Positions 1 to 8,494 of a DNA stretch of 64,000 bases are shown piece after piece. The number at the start of each line of letters is the position of its first letter. Position 1 is the first letter of the stretch. Origin of the DNA: Dissulfuribacter thermophilus. Its GTDB lineage: Bacteria; Desulfobacterota; Dissulfuribacteria; Dissulfuribacterales; Dissulfuribacteraceae. The stretch lies in NCBI RefSeq assembly GCF_001687335.1, contig NZ_MAGO01000007.1, positions 119,205-183,204 on the forward strand. Reading direction: 5' to 3'. The translations under genes and the position numbers were made by a program. The notes below the pieces were generated by a model that made no database searches, was not told the DNA's origin, and worked only from the letters and a program-made list of their open reading frames with translations.

Positions 1-390
1 AAACCATGTTCCACTAATAATGAACAACGATAGAAAAGTAACTGAGGGCAAATTACGGACAATATTTATAAGAGGAAGTATTATAGCTATAAAAATCAAT
101 GTCTTATAAATAACAGGAGCTCTTTTCCTTAATAAGAGATGGAGCATAGCAATTACTGCAGGCAACACAGCGCTAATGGAAAAATATGTTTGTGATGGAG
201 GACAATATGGAGCAAATAATCTAATGGCTTTAATAACGCCGTAAGAAACTAGGCTAATAAAAAAAAGCCTTCCCTTATATTGGAAGGCATCCTTTCCCAC
301 AAATCTCTTAACGTCGATTAGTAGGGCAGCTAGGAAAAAAGACAGACATATAACAATTATGTTGACAATAGGCAGAAAATGGTCAATCAC
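1..390 (-). CDS. membrane protein, 3' end cut by window edge
   Basis: An open frame runs from a GTG at 390 to the window edge without a stop (130 codons). The GTG overlaps the TGA of the upstream gene (GTGA overlap), which suggests translational coupling. The peptide has several hydrophobic stretches, at about residues 5-24, 44-60, 75-90 and 98-115, separated by short basic loops, as in a polytopic inner-membrane protein. It may be the membrane-anchored N-terminus of a sensor or a permease partner of the preceding substrate-binding-like gene; no family motif is visible in this portion. A hairpin-like sequence at 267-288 lies inside the frame and is therefore not called as a terminator. Confidence 0.6.
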   Translation of the reverse strand, partial: MIDHFLPIVNIIVICLSFFLAALLIDVKRFVGKDAFQYKGRLFFISLVSYGVIKAIRLFAPYCPPSQTYFSISAVLPAVIAMLHLLLRKRAPVIYKTLIFIAIILPLINIVRNLPSVTFLSLFIISGTWF

Positions 391-1421
391 TGTATGAACC
401 TGTCAACCATCCCCATGACAACAGTTGGAATTTTGATGTTTAATTCTCTATTTCTCTTGAGATTAATGACTATAATTGCCCTTTTGGCATCTCTTATCTT
501 TATTTTTTTTATGTCATACCCTTTAAGGAGCAGGCATGCAAGTTCTCCTGCCTCATAGCCCATGTGATAAAAATCTACACTGACTCCTCCCCAAAACCCT
601 AGGTCTACGAAAGATGCATTTACAGTTAAATCTGGTTTTTTGATTATTGTCGTAAGTATTGGGGCTATTTCATTAATGGTCAAATGTCTATTTGACACAT
701 TATCCTTTAGGGATAGTGTAATAGGGAAATAGGCCTTGACCTCATCGTCTTCTTGAATCTCCTTTGCCGCTTTTATTGCTTCTGCTAAGGTGGATACCTT
801 TACAGGAAAGACTATGCCTTCGTAGGACGAACCCTTAATTTCATCAATAATTTGATTTTTTACCATATTCCCAACAGGATCATCAGAATAAAGGATGGCA
901 ATTTTGCCAATTTTTTTCTTCATCAAAAGGGAGAAGAATTTGAGTTGTTTTTTGATAAATAATTTTTCATAGACACCAGTTATACGTTTTGTGGGAATTC
1001 TGTTTTTATGGAACGAAAAACGCCTATTATATTCTTCAGGTGAAATATTTGTCCCTGTGAATATTAGATATCCATGATTTGATTTAACGTAATAAGGAGC
1101 CAATACCTGGAAGGCAAGGTCGTCAATGGCGATTGCCACGTCGGGGTTGAGTTTCTCATGTATAAATTTGGCAATTCTGATTTTCTCTTTTAGCTCATCT
1201 TTTTTAAGGGTCTTTGAGTTTAAAAAATAACGTGTAATTTTTGCTTTATTAAGGCCCTCATGTTGCAATGCATCTAGAACTCCCCTATATTGTGGGCCTC
1301 CACATGAATCAGTTTCACAATAACTCATTAAAATAAAAATATTTTTGGCATAAGCTGGTTGGCCAAAAATAAAAGAAAATATTAAAAATGACAAAGTAAA
1401 ATATGAAAGAAAACTAATCAT
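387..1421 (-). CDS. periplasmic ABC substrate-binding-like protein
   Basis: The 344-residue product starts with a signal peptide (hydrophobic residues 3-20, cleavage probably after AYA near residue 25). The rest looks like the ABC_sub_bind (PF04392) type I periplasmic-binding fold: a first lobe asking whether a target is present (DVAIAIDDLAFQ), and a second lobe beginning near KIGKIAILYSDDPVGN. Such proteins bind small ligands, often aromatic or purine-like, and can act as sensor input. It lies just downstream of the diguanylate cyclase gene and overlaps a membrane-protein gene, so a sensory rather than uptake role is possible; no ABC ATPase is adjacent. The ligand cannot be deduced. Confidence 0.65.
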   Translation of the reverse strand: MISFLSYFTLSFLIFSFIFGQPAYAKNIFILMSYCETDSCGGPQYRGVLDALQHEGLNKAKITRYFLNSKTLKKDELKEKIRIAKFIHEKLNPDVAIAIDDLAFQVLAPYYVKSNHGYLIFTGTNISPEEYNRRFSFHKNRIPTKRITGVYEKLFIKKQLKFFSLLMKKKIGKIAILYSDDPVGNMVKNQIIDEIKGSSYEGIVFPVKVSTLAEAIKAAKEIQEDDEVKAYFPITLSLKDNVSNRHLTINEIAPILTTIIKKPDLTVNASFVDLGFWGGVSVDFYHMGYEAGELACLLLKGYDIKKIKIRDAKRAIIVINLKRNRELNIKIPTVVMGMVDRFIQ

Positions 1422-1431
1422 TAAAGTTCTC

Positions 1432-3186
1432 CTACATTACTTTATTCCTACCTCCATATTTGGCTCGATACAGATTTTCATCAGCCCTTTTGATTAGTTC
1501 ATTTATGGAGTGTTCATTCTTAACTTCCGCGACCCCAGCACTCAAGGTAATCTTAATAGTCAGTCCAGCAACTTTGAACTCCTTATTTTCCACTTCCCTT
1601 CTTATGCGTTCTGCAACGCTTTGAGCATCACTCCTTTTAGTGAAGGGTAATACTACCAATATTTCTTCTCCTCCATATCTTATGGCAATATCACCCTTTC
1701 TAAGGCCTTTTTTTATGATTTTTGCGATCTCTTTTAAAATAAAATCTCCAATTAAGTGACCATAAGTATCATTAACCTTTTTAAAGAAGTCAATATCGAA
1801 AATAGCTATGGAAAGCGGGTAATTGTGGCGTTTTGCTTTATAAAACTCTTTATCAATTACTGTATTCAAGTAAAATCGGTTAAATAGTCCTGTTAGTCCA
1901 TCAATAATTGCAATTTTATAGACTTTTTCTTTTTCCTCTTCTGCAGCTAGTATGTTTAATTCTCTTTCTAGGGCTACAGAAAGGGGCACAACAAATCTCT
2001 TGAAGACATCTAAGTATGCAGTATCTACGGAATCGAGGTTTTGTCTTAAAAGGGCAATGGCCCCTCCAATAAATCGATGATCTCTAGTTTTTAAAGGAAA
2101 TATAATTGCGCTTTTATTGCAAAGCCCCCATCTTGGCATTTCTATTTTTTTTTCAAGCGAAATATTTCTTGCTTTTCTCATCATCTCTAAAAGTTGCTCA
2201 AATTTTTCTTGCTCTTCCTCCACAAATATTGGGTATGAGGCTTTAGAATTTGTAGAAAATAGAACCAGCTTTTGTCTCTCTGGTTCCAAAGGAGCGACTA
2301 TCAGAAATTCATCTACTGCAACCAGTTCCTCCATGAGTTTTTTAATGTGCCTTAAGGCATTGATTAACCTTGGATTTAAAGCAAGATTGTCGACTATTCC
2401 CTTCAATACCCTGTTGATCTTGGAAAGCTTAAGAATATTGGAGTCACCACCAAATTGGAAGAGTCCGCATTCAAGTTCCTTTAACCGGTTGATCATTGGT
2501 TGTATCAATTCTTTTTTAATAATGGAGCCATGTTGGGGGGCGATAAGCTCAGGATTATATCGTTCGATTTGCACCAGGGCATTGTATAAAATTTCTTTGC
2601 TTGGAATATAGTGTTCATGAAATACCTTCATTTCCTCAAAATAGTTTTCATCCTGGGCAAATAGGGAAAATGTTTTAGTAAAGCCTCCAAAAAGATCACT
2701 GGAAAATAGTGTTTTGGTGGTCTCATCAAATGTGCAAAAAGCACCTGGAAAATGGGCATATGGTGTAAAGATGAACCTCAGTCTTCGACCATTTTTCAAA
2801 TTTAGTTGCCAGTCATTTTGATCAATTAGCCAGAATGGAGTTTCCCACTGATAATGTTTGAGGAGAGCCTGGGCCCTCCAGTGGGTCACAATGAACTTAT
2901 CGTTCCTGTTTATGAGTTTTTCAAGGCGGCTGATACAGCTTGTGATATCAGGATCTTGATGATGACATATGAGGTACTTGATATTTTTCAACTGGGTAAT
3001 CTCTGAAATCTTTTTTATTGTTTCAGAGAAGGTGATTACAGAGCCTGGATCAATTAGGATGGATTCATCCCCATTGTTAATGAGGTAGACGTGGCATTGA
3101 AAGGAGTCTTGAGGGATTACACAGCCTACCCAAAAAATATCCTTTGCGATCTCAATTGGTTGAGCATAGCATGGGTCCTGAGTCAT
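1432..3186 (-). CDS. diguanylate cyclase with diiron MBL-fold sensor and GAF
   Basis: The 584-residue protein has three parts. Residues about 10-235 are a metallo-beta-lactamase fold of the flavodiiron/ODP type with a plausible dinuclear iron site: H76-x-D78-x-D80, H145, D164 and H219. Residues about 245-410 resemble a GAF domain. Residues about 425-584 are a GGDEF domain with the active signature GGEEI (505-509), metal aspartate in FDID (about 464) and an RxxD inhibitory site (RKGD, 496-499) at the standard five-residue distance. It should make c-di-GMP from two GTP. Flavodiiron-type sites bind O2 or NO, so the input is probably O2, NO or redox state (inference). No flavodoxin domain is present, so it is a sensor rather than a reductase. 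It follows the pilus genes in the same direction. Confidence 0.85.
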   Translation of the reverse strand: MTQDPCYAQPIEIAKDIFWVGCVIPQDSFQCHVYLINNGDESILIDPGSVITFSETIKKISEITQLKNIKYLICHHQDPDITSCISRLEKLINRNDKFIVTHWRAQALLKHYQWETPFWLIDQNDWQLNLKNGRRLRFIFTPYAHFPGAFCTFDETTKTLFSSDLFGGFTKTFSLFAQDENYFEEMKVFHEHYIPSKEILYNALVQIERYNPELIAPQHGSIIKKELIQPMINRLKELECGLFQFGGDSNILKLSKINRVLKGIVDNLALNPRLINALRHIKKLMEELVAVDEFLIVAPLEPERQKLVLFSTNSKASYPIFVEEEQEKFEQLLEMMRKARNISLEKKIEMPRWGLCNKSAIIFPLKTRDHRFIGGAIALLRQNLDSVDTAYLDVFKRFVVPLSVALERELNILAAEEEKEKVYKIAIIDGLTGLFNRFYLNTVIDKEFYKAKRHNYPLSIAIFDIDFFKKVNDTYGHLIGDFILKEIAKIIKKGLRKGDIAIRYGGEEILVVLPFTKRSDAQSVAERIRREVENKEFKVAGLTIKITLSAGVAEVKNEHSINELIKRADENLYRAKYGGRNKVM

Positions 3187-3227
3187 ATTTTTATTCTTAT
3201 AACTTTTAGCTGTTAAGTAAAGGGCTT

Positions 3228-3410
3228 TTATTCTATATTGATTTGCGAAATATTTCTCTTATCGCTAGGATCTTTGCCTTGAGTACTTGGGCTGTATTTA
3301 GGTCTTTTATAAATTTTTATTTGTGGATTTACAATAAAAATAATAATCAAGCTACCTAGGATCGAATGATGGTAGCTAAGATTGATTACATGAAAGAAGT
3401 TAAGATTCAA
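3228..3410 (-). CDS. small hypothetical ORF after large prepilin
   Basis: A 60-residue frame starts with an ATG overlapping the stop codon of the large prepilin (ATGA overlap, 3407-3410). It has one hydrophobic segment near residues 18-28 and a basic, polar tail. I recognise no family. Position and overlap argue for translation; the absence of any conserved motif argues against it. Confidence 0.25.
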   Translation of the reverse strand: MNLNFFHVINLSYHHSILGSLIIIFIVNPQIKIYKRPKYSPSTQGKDPSDKRNISQINIE

Positions 3411-5068
3411 TCATTAGATAAATTACAATTGTCGTCTATCTTTACCCTGCAATCCAAATCCTTATCTTCAGATAATTGAAAGTAAGTATTGAAATTATAT
3501 TCACAAAGTTGATTTTTATTGGATCTACAGTCAGATCTACTTGGAAAAACTCTTATGTTGTTCGGACCATTGATTATTTTGGATTTTTTACAATTGCTAG
3601 AACTAATCTTTAAATATCTTTTTTTATTTGTTGTTTCAAATTTGGCTTTCCAGCAATATACTTTTGCTGAGTTTAAAATTTGACATTTGTCTTTATCTCC
3701 ATTACAGAGAATATAGACTTTGCAATCTCCATCTGAATCAGCTGATACCAAATCAATCCTACTAACTGTAGAACTTGCTCGACAATCGCTTTTTTTATAC
3801 AATCTTATAGTTTGAGGAGCTAACGTAAAACTTTTATTAAATTGTTTTTTTCTTAAGTCTACGCAATCGCGATCAGTCAGCATTGATTCAATGTAATCAC
3901 CACTGTATGCCGCTTGAATTATCGTCAATGTATACGAATTGCACGCTTGATTTCCGCTGCCATTGTTTCCACTTCCACTTCCGCTGCCCGATCCATTACT
4001 ATTAGTGCTACCAGAGAATTCATCATTAATAGCAATCGACAAAGTTCTTTCCGTGGTTCTTCCTCTAGCATCCCGGACCTTTATGGTAAATGAATATGTA
4101 CCTGATTGGGTGGGAGTTCCAGAAATAGTGTTTCCATTCAATGAGAGACCTAGAGGAAGACGAGAACCGCTTTTGATGTGCCATTTGTAGGGCTCTTTAC
4201 CTCCAGAAGCCCCAAGAACAGCACTGTAAGAATGGTTTACGATCCCATAGTTGAGATACAAAGTTGAAATCACAGGATCATTTGGATTTATTGTTATAGA
4301 TAGACTTCTTGTGGCCGTTCGGCCTTCAGCATCCTTGACTTGGACTGTGAAGTTAAATGTGCCGTCTTCTATAGGGATCCCTGAGATCGTGCCGTTATTG
4401 TCAAGATTCAAGCCTTGCGGAAGATGACCTGAAACAATGGACCAGGAATAGGGAGGCGTTCCATCAGTGGCCTCGAGATGACTTGTAGGATACTGGTATT
4501 CTTCCATCCCATAGGGGAGGATCTCTGTGACTATTTTAAAGGGGTTGCATACCATGTCTCTCAATGTATTTATATCGGCATAGCGTACTTCATCGTCATA
4601 TTCCACTTGTCCCTGCGGGCAGCCGCTGGTCATGGTACCTGGCTGAAGGATTCGAAATACTGCGGATGTACTATTCCCTGTCTGATTACAGTGGTTTTCC
4701 CCTTTACTAAATACTATGAATGCTACATTTGATTTTTGGACGCCTTTGTCCAATACTGTCAGATAAGATCCCTTGGTGGTACAAAGATCTGATGAGGTCA
4801 TACCTGAGGCCACAAAGTAAAGAAAGTCTTCATTGTATGCATCTTTTGTCTTTACTCCAAGGACATTAAGGTTTGCAGGGAGTCTTTTCGTTGACTTTGT
4901 ATATCCAAGAATTGCATTGTAAACGGTCTTAAGGTCTCCTCTAGTCTCAGAGATTTTATCTTTTTTTATAAGGATTTTTAATAGCCCTGTCCCCATGCCG
5001 ACAAGAAGACCTATAATCACGAGGACTATTGCCATCTCTATGAGAGTAAAGCCATTTTTTTTGTGCAT
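3407..5068 (-). CDS. large prepilin with two He_PIG Ig-like domains
   Basis: The 553-residue product begins with a class III-like prepilin leader: short basic peptide, cleavage at G6/F7, Glu at +5 (E11) and a hydrophobic helix to about residue 30. A pseudopilin globular region follows, then two consecutive putative Ig (He_PIG) repeats at about 183-265 and 266-350, each with the pattern PYxWxI...LPxGLxL...GTISGxP and ending in LSI. A Gly/Ser/Asn linker (about 352-375) leads to a cysteine-rich C-terminal domain (376-553). Ordinary pilins have 140-200 residues, so this is probably a minor, tip-located adhesive pilin like those carrying large modular heads (inference). It lies at the end of the MSHA-like gene series. 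Confidence 0.8.
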   Translation of the reverse strand: MHKKNGFTLIEMAIVLVIIGLLVGMGTGLLKILIKKDKISETRGDLKTVYNAILGYTKSTKRLPANLNVLGVKTKDAYNEDFLYFVASGMTSSDLCTTKGSYLTVLDKGVQKSNVAFIVFSKGENHCNQTGNSTSAVFRILQPGTMTSGCPQGQVEYDDEVRYADINTLRDMVCNPFKIVTEILPYGMEEYQYPTSHLEATDGTPPYSWSIVSGHLPQGLNLDNNGTISGIPIEDGTFNFTVQVKDAEGRTATRSLSITINPNDPVISTLYLNYGIVNHSYSAVLGASGGKEPYKWHIKSGSRLPLGLSLNGNTISGTPTQSGTYSFTIKVRDARGRTTERTLSIAINDEFSGSTNSNGSGSGSGSGNNGSGNQACNSYTLTIIQAAYSGDYIESMLTDRDCVDLRKKQFNKSFTLAPQTIRLYKKSDCRASSTVSRIDLVSADSDGDCKVYILCNGDKDKCQILNSAKVYCWKAKFETTNKKRYLKISSSNCKKSKIINGPNNIRVFPSRSDCRSNKNQLCEYNFNTYFQLSEDKDLDCRVKIDDNCNLSND

Positions 5069-5109
5069 TTGATTGCTCCTGTTTTTGTTTCAGATCTCTT
5101 ATAAATTTA

Positions 5110-5940
5110 TTAATGCTCAATTTGTTTATTCAGATAGTTAACCAATCTCAAGTTATATTTGAGGTCCTCATCATCCGGCGAAAGCTTTATGGCAGTTTCA
5201 AGAAGATTTTTTGCTTCTTTGTATTTACCCATAAGTATGAGGATGGCGCCTAGATTGTTTGCCACAAGGGGACTATGGGTCTCCTTCCAAAGCCTTCTAT
5301 AGATATTGACAGAGCCATTGAGGTCTCCACTCATCCTCAATTCTTCTGCTAGCTGAATGAGTTTTAGGGTCTTTTGCGAGGCATATGGATCCTTTATGGT
5401 TATTTTTTCTTCTGCTCTTGGGGATAGGCTCTTTTCCCTGTTAGTCTTAGATTGTCCTTCAGCTTTTGTAGTCTTTCCTTTTAAGCTTTGTATTTCGTTT
5501 AATAGGTTTTTAAGTTCTAGTTTAGACTTTGTCGTATTCGTTACCTGATTCCCTTTTGGTTTTAAGACCAAATTAGTCTTTGAAATGTTATTAATAGTTA
5601 TCTTTGGTACTTCACGCTTTAGAGATGAGGAGGGTAACTTATTCTTTTTGTTAAGATGTTTCTCAGATACCTGCTCTATAATCGCACGGGAATTATTCAT
5701 TTTTTTTGAACTGTTATTTGTATCCACAGTAATGTAATCTAAGATCCAGGTAGATAGAAGATAACCAATTAAGGCTGACATAAGGAGAATGGCTACGGGT
5801 AGTCTAAGCCTTTTTATGAGATTCGAAGTATTTTTTAAGGATGGATCTTCACCAATATTTTTCTCTGCGGTCACTACAGGATCATCAAGGGATTTTCCCT
5901 GTGCCTCGAGGCGTTTTAGTGTCTCAAAGAGTCTGCTCAT
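5110..5940 (-). CDS. MshN-like TPR protein of the pilus operon
   Basis: The 276-residue protein has a cytoplasmic N-terminus starting MSRLFETLKRLE, one transmembrane helix at about 47-67, a long lysine/serine-rich low-complexity linker and a C-terminal tetratricopeptide region (about 190-272; for example NNLGAILILMGKYKEAKNLL). Topology and position (directly after the secretin gene, 4-bp overlap) match MshN of MSHA pili, a bitopic TPR assembly protein. The family name rests on architecture and synteny. Confidence 0.65.
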   Translation of the reverse strand: MSRLFETLKRLEAQGKSLDDPVVTAEKNIGEDPSLKNTSNLIKRLRLPVAILLMSALIGYLLSTWILDYITVDTNNSSKKMNNSRAIIEQVSEKHLNKKNKLPSSSLKREVPKITINNISKTNLVLKPKGNQVTNTTKSKLELKNLLNEIQSLKGKTTKAEGQSKTNREKSLSPRAEEKITIKDPYASQKTLKLIQLAEELRMSGDLNGSVNIYRRLWKETHSPLVANNLGAILILMGKYKEAKNLLETAIKLSPDDEDLKYNLRLVNYLNKQIEH

Positions 5941-7541
5941 GAGTTTATTACTTGTATTAAAAGGATTATCACAAGCTCTACACGTTGACGTCTTTGTTGT
6001 TGAAATTTAAAGGCCTTCCCAAGGATTGGGAGTCTGTCAAGTATCGGCAATCCACTAGAGTTTTTAAAATTTTTGTCTTGAATTAACCCTCCGAGTATCA
6101 CCATCTCTCCAGATCGTACTCTTACCACTGTGGATGCCTCCCTTAGATTAACTACTGGAAAGGCATATCTGTTTCCCCCTTGAAATTCCTTTTCTTCCAA
6201 TGAAATTATGTCGCTCTTAATTGGAACCATGTGGAGATTCACCATACCTGATTCCTCAATTTCAGGGGTAACTCCAAGGAGGATCCCATCAAAAATTGCG
6301 CCTATTTCAACTGTTGGATTAATGTCTGTAGTTCCTCCAGTTGTGCTGGTGGTCTGGATCTCAAAACTCTTTAAATAAGATACCGATCTTCCAACACTAA
6401 TGAGTGCAGATTGACCATTCAGGACCTTTAGCCGTGGATTTGAAAGTGTTTTGACCTGACCATATTGTTCAAGGGCGTGAAGCACTGTAGTAATGTCGTA
6501 GTATTTATTTGTGATGTGTATTCCATAAATTAAGGAATTGTCATTTGTTGCCTTGCTTGTCAGAGTAAAGGTTGCTCCGTTTTGCTGTAGAGCGCTTTTA
6601 CTGATGGTGCCTTCGAGAGATCTCCAGTCTATGCCCAGTGAATATGAGTCATCTAAATTCACTTCTAGAATTTTGGCTTCGATAAGGACTTGCCTTCTAT
6701 ATTTTTCACGGACGTGTTGGAGATATTCCTTAATTTCATCTACTGCGTGGGGCCTTGCTATTAACATGAGGGTGCCTGTAGAGCGATTTAGAAAAAACTT
6801 TCCATCATCTCCAATATGATCAGCTACTACTCCTTCTATTTCCTCATAGATATCGGAGTCTTGAGCCATTTTTCCCCCAGAAAGTTCAAAATTTCCTTTA
6901 AGGGGGGTCAGGATGTCGCCACTGCTAATATCTCCACCAGCAGAACCCCCACCTAGTACATCTCCTCCCACATTGAATTTTGATTCCTGGATAGAATTCA
7001 AAAAGTCAAGATTGATCACTGCCTTTTCGTATCCGTGTATAAAAATGGTGCCATCCTTTTCCTTCCATGTTAGATCCATTGCCTTGCATACGTAGTCTAG
7101 TACTGATCTTAGAGGTCTTTCCTGAAATTCAGCTGTTAGGGTTCGGCCTTCGTTTAGCAGTTCCTCTGCATCTGAATCTATTATGAGATTAAGGCCTGCG
7201 GCGTGAGATAGGGCCTGAAGTACCACTCTATAGTCCTCTTCCACAAAAGACATGGTGACTTTTTGAAAATCTAGTGGTGAAAGTTCCTTAAATTTGGGTT
7301 TGAGTTCCTGTGAAATAGGCCAAAGGTCATTAATATTTTCGTGAGTTTTGTTTGATGAAATTCTTTTTTCTCCGCTTTCTTTATGAGAGTTGTAGTTATG
7401 AGTAGGTGATGGAGGCCTTATTTGTGTTTTCCCCCCTATCCTTGATGACGGAGCACAGCCCTGTAAAACGAGCATAATTATGAATAAGATAAAAAGGTTA
7501 ATTAGTTTTTGTTTTTGTAACAATAGCTGAATCCCCGTCAT
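5937..7541 (-). CDS. mshL: MshL-like outer-membrane secretin
   Basis: This is a GspD/PilQ-family secretin of about 534 residues. It has a lipoprotein signal with lipobox LQGC, a short secretin/TonB N-domain (about 80-170), an N1-like domain, and the secretin core with VEIGAIFDGILLGVTPEI and the terminal VxxGGLIQDK and LPILGKAF motifs. It forms the outer-membrane ring through which the pilus exits. The open frame extends to 7583, overlapping the upstream gene by 86 bp. I place the start at the ATG at 7541; a TTG at 7523 is an alternative giving a compact signal peptide. It overlaps the TPR gene downstream by 4 bp. Confidence 0.85.
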   Translation of the reverse strand: MTGIQLLLQKQKLINLFILFIIMLVLQGCAPSSRIGGKTQIRPPSPTHNYNSHKESGEKRISSNKTHENINDLWPISQELKPKFKELSPLDFQKVTMSFVEEDYRVVLQALSHAAGLNLIIDSDAEELLNEGRTLTAEFQERPLRSVLDYVCKAMDLTWKEKDGTIFIHGYEKAVINLDFLNSIQESKFNVGGDVLGGGSAGGDISSGDILTPLKGNFELSGGKMAQDSDIYEEIEGVVADHIGDDGKFFLNRSTGTLMLIARPHAVDEIKEYLQHVREKYRRQVLIEAKILEVNLDDSYSLGIDWRSLEGTISKSALQQNGATFTLTSKATNDNSLIYGIHITNKYYDITTVLHALEQYGQVKTLSNPRLKVLNGQSALISVGRSVSYLKSFEIQTTSTTGGTTDINPTVEIGAIFDGILLGVTPEIEESGMVNLHMVPIKSDIISLEEKEFQGGNRYAFPVVNLREASTVVRVRSGEMVILGGLIQDKNFKNSSGLPILDRLPILGKAFKFQQQRRQRVELVIILLIQVINS

Positions 7542-8001
7542 CTTTTTTGAATTTGATTGTAAGGATCTCATGGTTTTCTCCAAGCACTCTCACCCTATCA
7601 TTTAGTATGTTTAGCACCTTGAAGTTAGGTCCGCTTTCGCCTTCTTCATATAGAGTGCCGTTTATCCTGCAAAGCTTTTTAGAACTTCCTATACTGATTA
7701 TCATTGTAAGTTCAAGTTCCGGTAATTTTTCAGTTTCTTCTTTGACTGTAGTTTTCATCATCTTTTGAGATTCATAGTAAAATGGACTACTCGCCCCTGA
7801 CGGGATAGTTAAGTGGCTAAATTGTGTCTCTTTTCTCTCTTTTTTCTTTAATTCTAAAAGATTGGATGCATTGAAATACCACCTTGAAACAGAAACTGAC
7901 CGGTAATTAGGGCTGGAAAGCGTTTGGGCAAAGAATATAGAGGCAAGAGCACCCCAAAAAAGCACGGCTAGTGGTGTGAAAAGGACTATCCAGTCTTTCA
8001 T
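7498..8001 (-). CDS. MshK/PilP-like pilus assembly protein
   Basis: The 167-residue product has an N-terminal membrane helix (about 5-25) and a C-terminal beta-rich segment (ISIGSSKKLCRINGTLYEEG ... VRVLGENHEILTIKF) resembling the PilP/GspC/MshK domain that contacts the secretin. The open frame extends upstream to 8109, but a GGAG ribosome-binding site lies 8 nt before the ATG at 8001 (MKDWIVLF), which also leaves only 1 bp from the upstream stop. I therefore use 8001. Confidence 0.65.
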   Translation of the reverse strand: MKDWIVLFTPLAVLFWGALASIFFAQTLSSPNYRSVSVSRWYFNASNLLELKKKERKETQFSHLTIPSGASSPFYYESQKMMKTTVKEETEKLPELELTMIISIGSSKKLCRINGTLYEEGESGPNFKVLNILNDRVRVLGENHEILTIKFKKDDGDSAIVTKTKTN

Positions 8002-8002
8002 G

Positions 8003-8494
8003 CTAGTTATCTCCGCATGTAGATAATAGGTAGCCTTTAATTTCAAATACTGTCTTAGGCCCAGATGCCCTATTGTCTGTACCCTGGTCAGTTGTCCTGA
8101 AATCTTCACTCACGCCATTCATTTTCATATGCTCTAAGAGAAAGATACCGTCTTTGTGATAGACTTTTTTTATGTCTCTGTTTAAAAAGTTCAGATGATG
8201 TATGAGTTCACTGAACTTTAAGCTATCAAAAGAGATATCAACTTCTTCCCAGAGCATGGGAGTCTTAAATTGATTGCATGGGAGGAGCCAGGCCTTTATT
8301 GCAGAGTAGTCTTCAAGGGATCGATTCAGGCGATAAAGTTCAGAGTCTTTTAATCTGAGATCGGAAATCGCCTTTTTTAAAGAATTATTATCGTTTGAAT
8401 AATATAAAAAGAAAAAAAATGATACACAAAAAAGGATTACGCAAACAGACTCGATTACAATAGTCTTTAAGGATGGTGTTGGAATCCGCTGCAT
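8003..8494 (-). CDS. MshJ/PilO-like pilus assembly protein
   Basis: This is a bitopic protein of about 163 residues: a short cytoplasmic N-terminus, a transmembrane helix (about 14-32), a coiled-coil-like segment (SLKKAISDLRLKDSELYRLN) and a ferredoxin-like periplasmic domain, the architecture of PilO/MshJ/GspM. The ATG at 8494 overlaps the upstream TGA (TGATG). It belongs to the inner-membrane alignment complex with its neighbours; the assignment rests on topology and position. Confidence 0.6.
   Translation of the reverse strand: MQRIPTPSLKTIVIESVCVILFCVSFFFFLYYSNDNNSLKKAISDLRLKDSELYRLNRSLEDYSAIKAWLLPCNQFKTPMLWEEVDISFDSLKFSELIHHLNFLNRDIKKVYHKDGIFLLEHMKMNGVSEDFRTTDQGTDNRASGPKTVFEIKGYLLSTCGDN

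Noticed and set aside
267..288. Hairpin GCCTTCC/GGAAGGC with a T-run on the minus strand, looking like a terminator
   Set aside because: It lies inside a continuous frame (1-390, minus) for a membrane protein coupled to the gene upstream, so it is probably coding.
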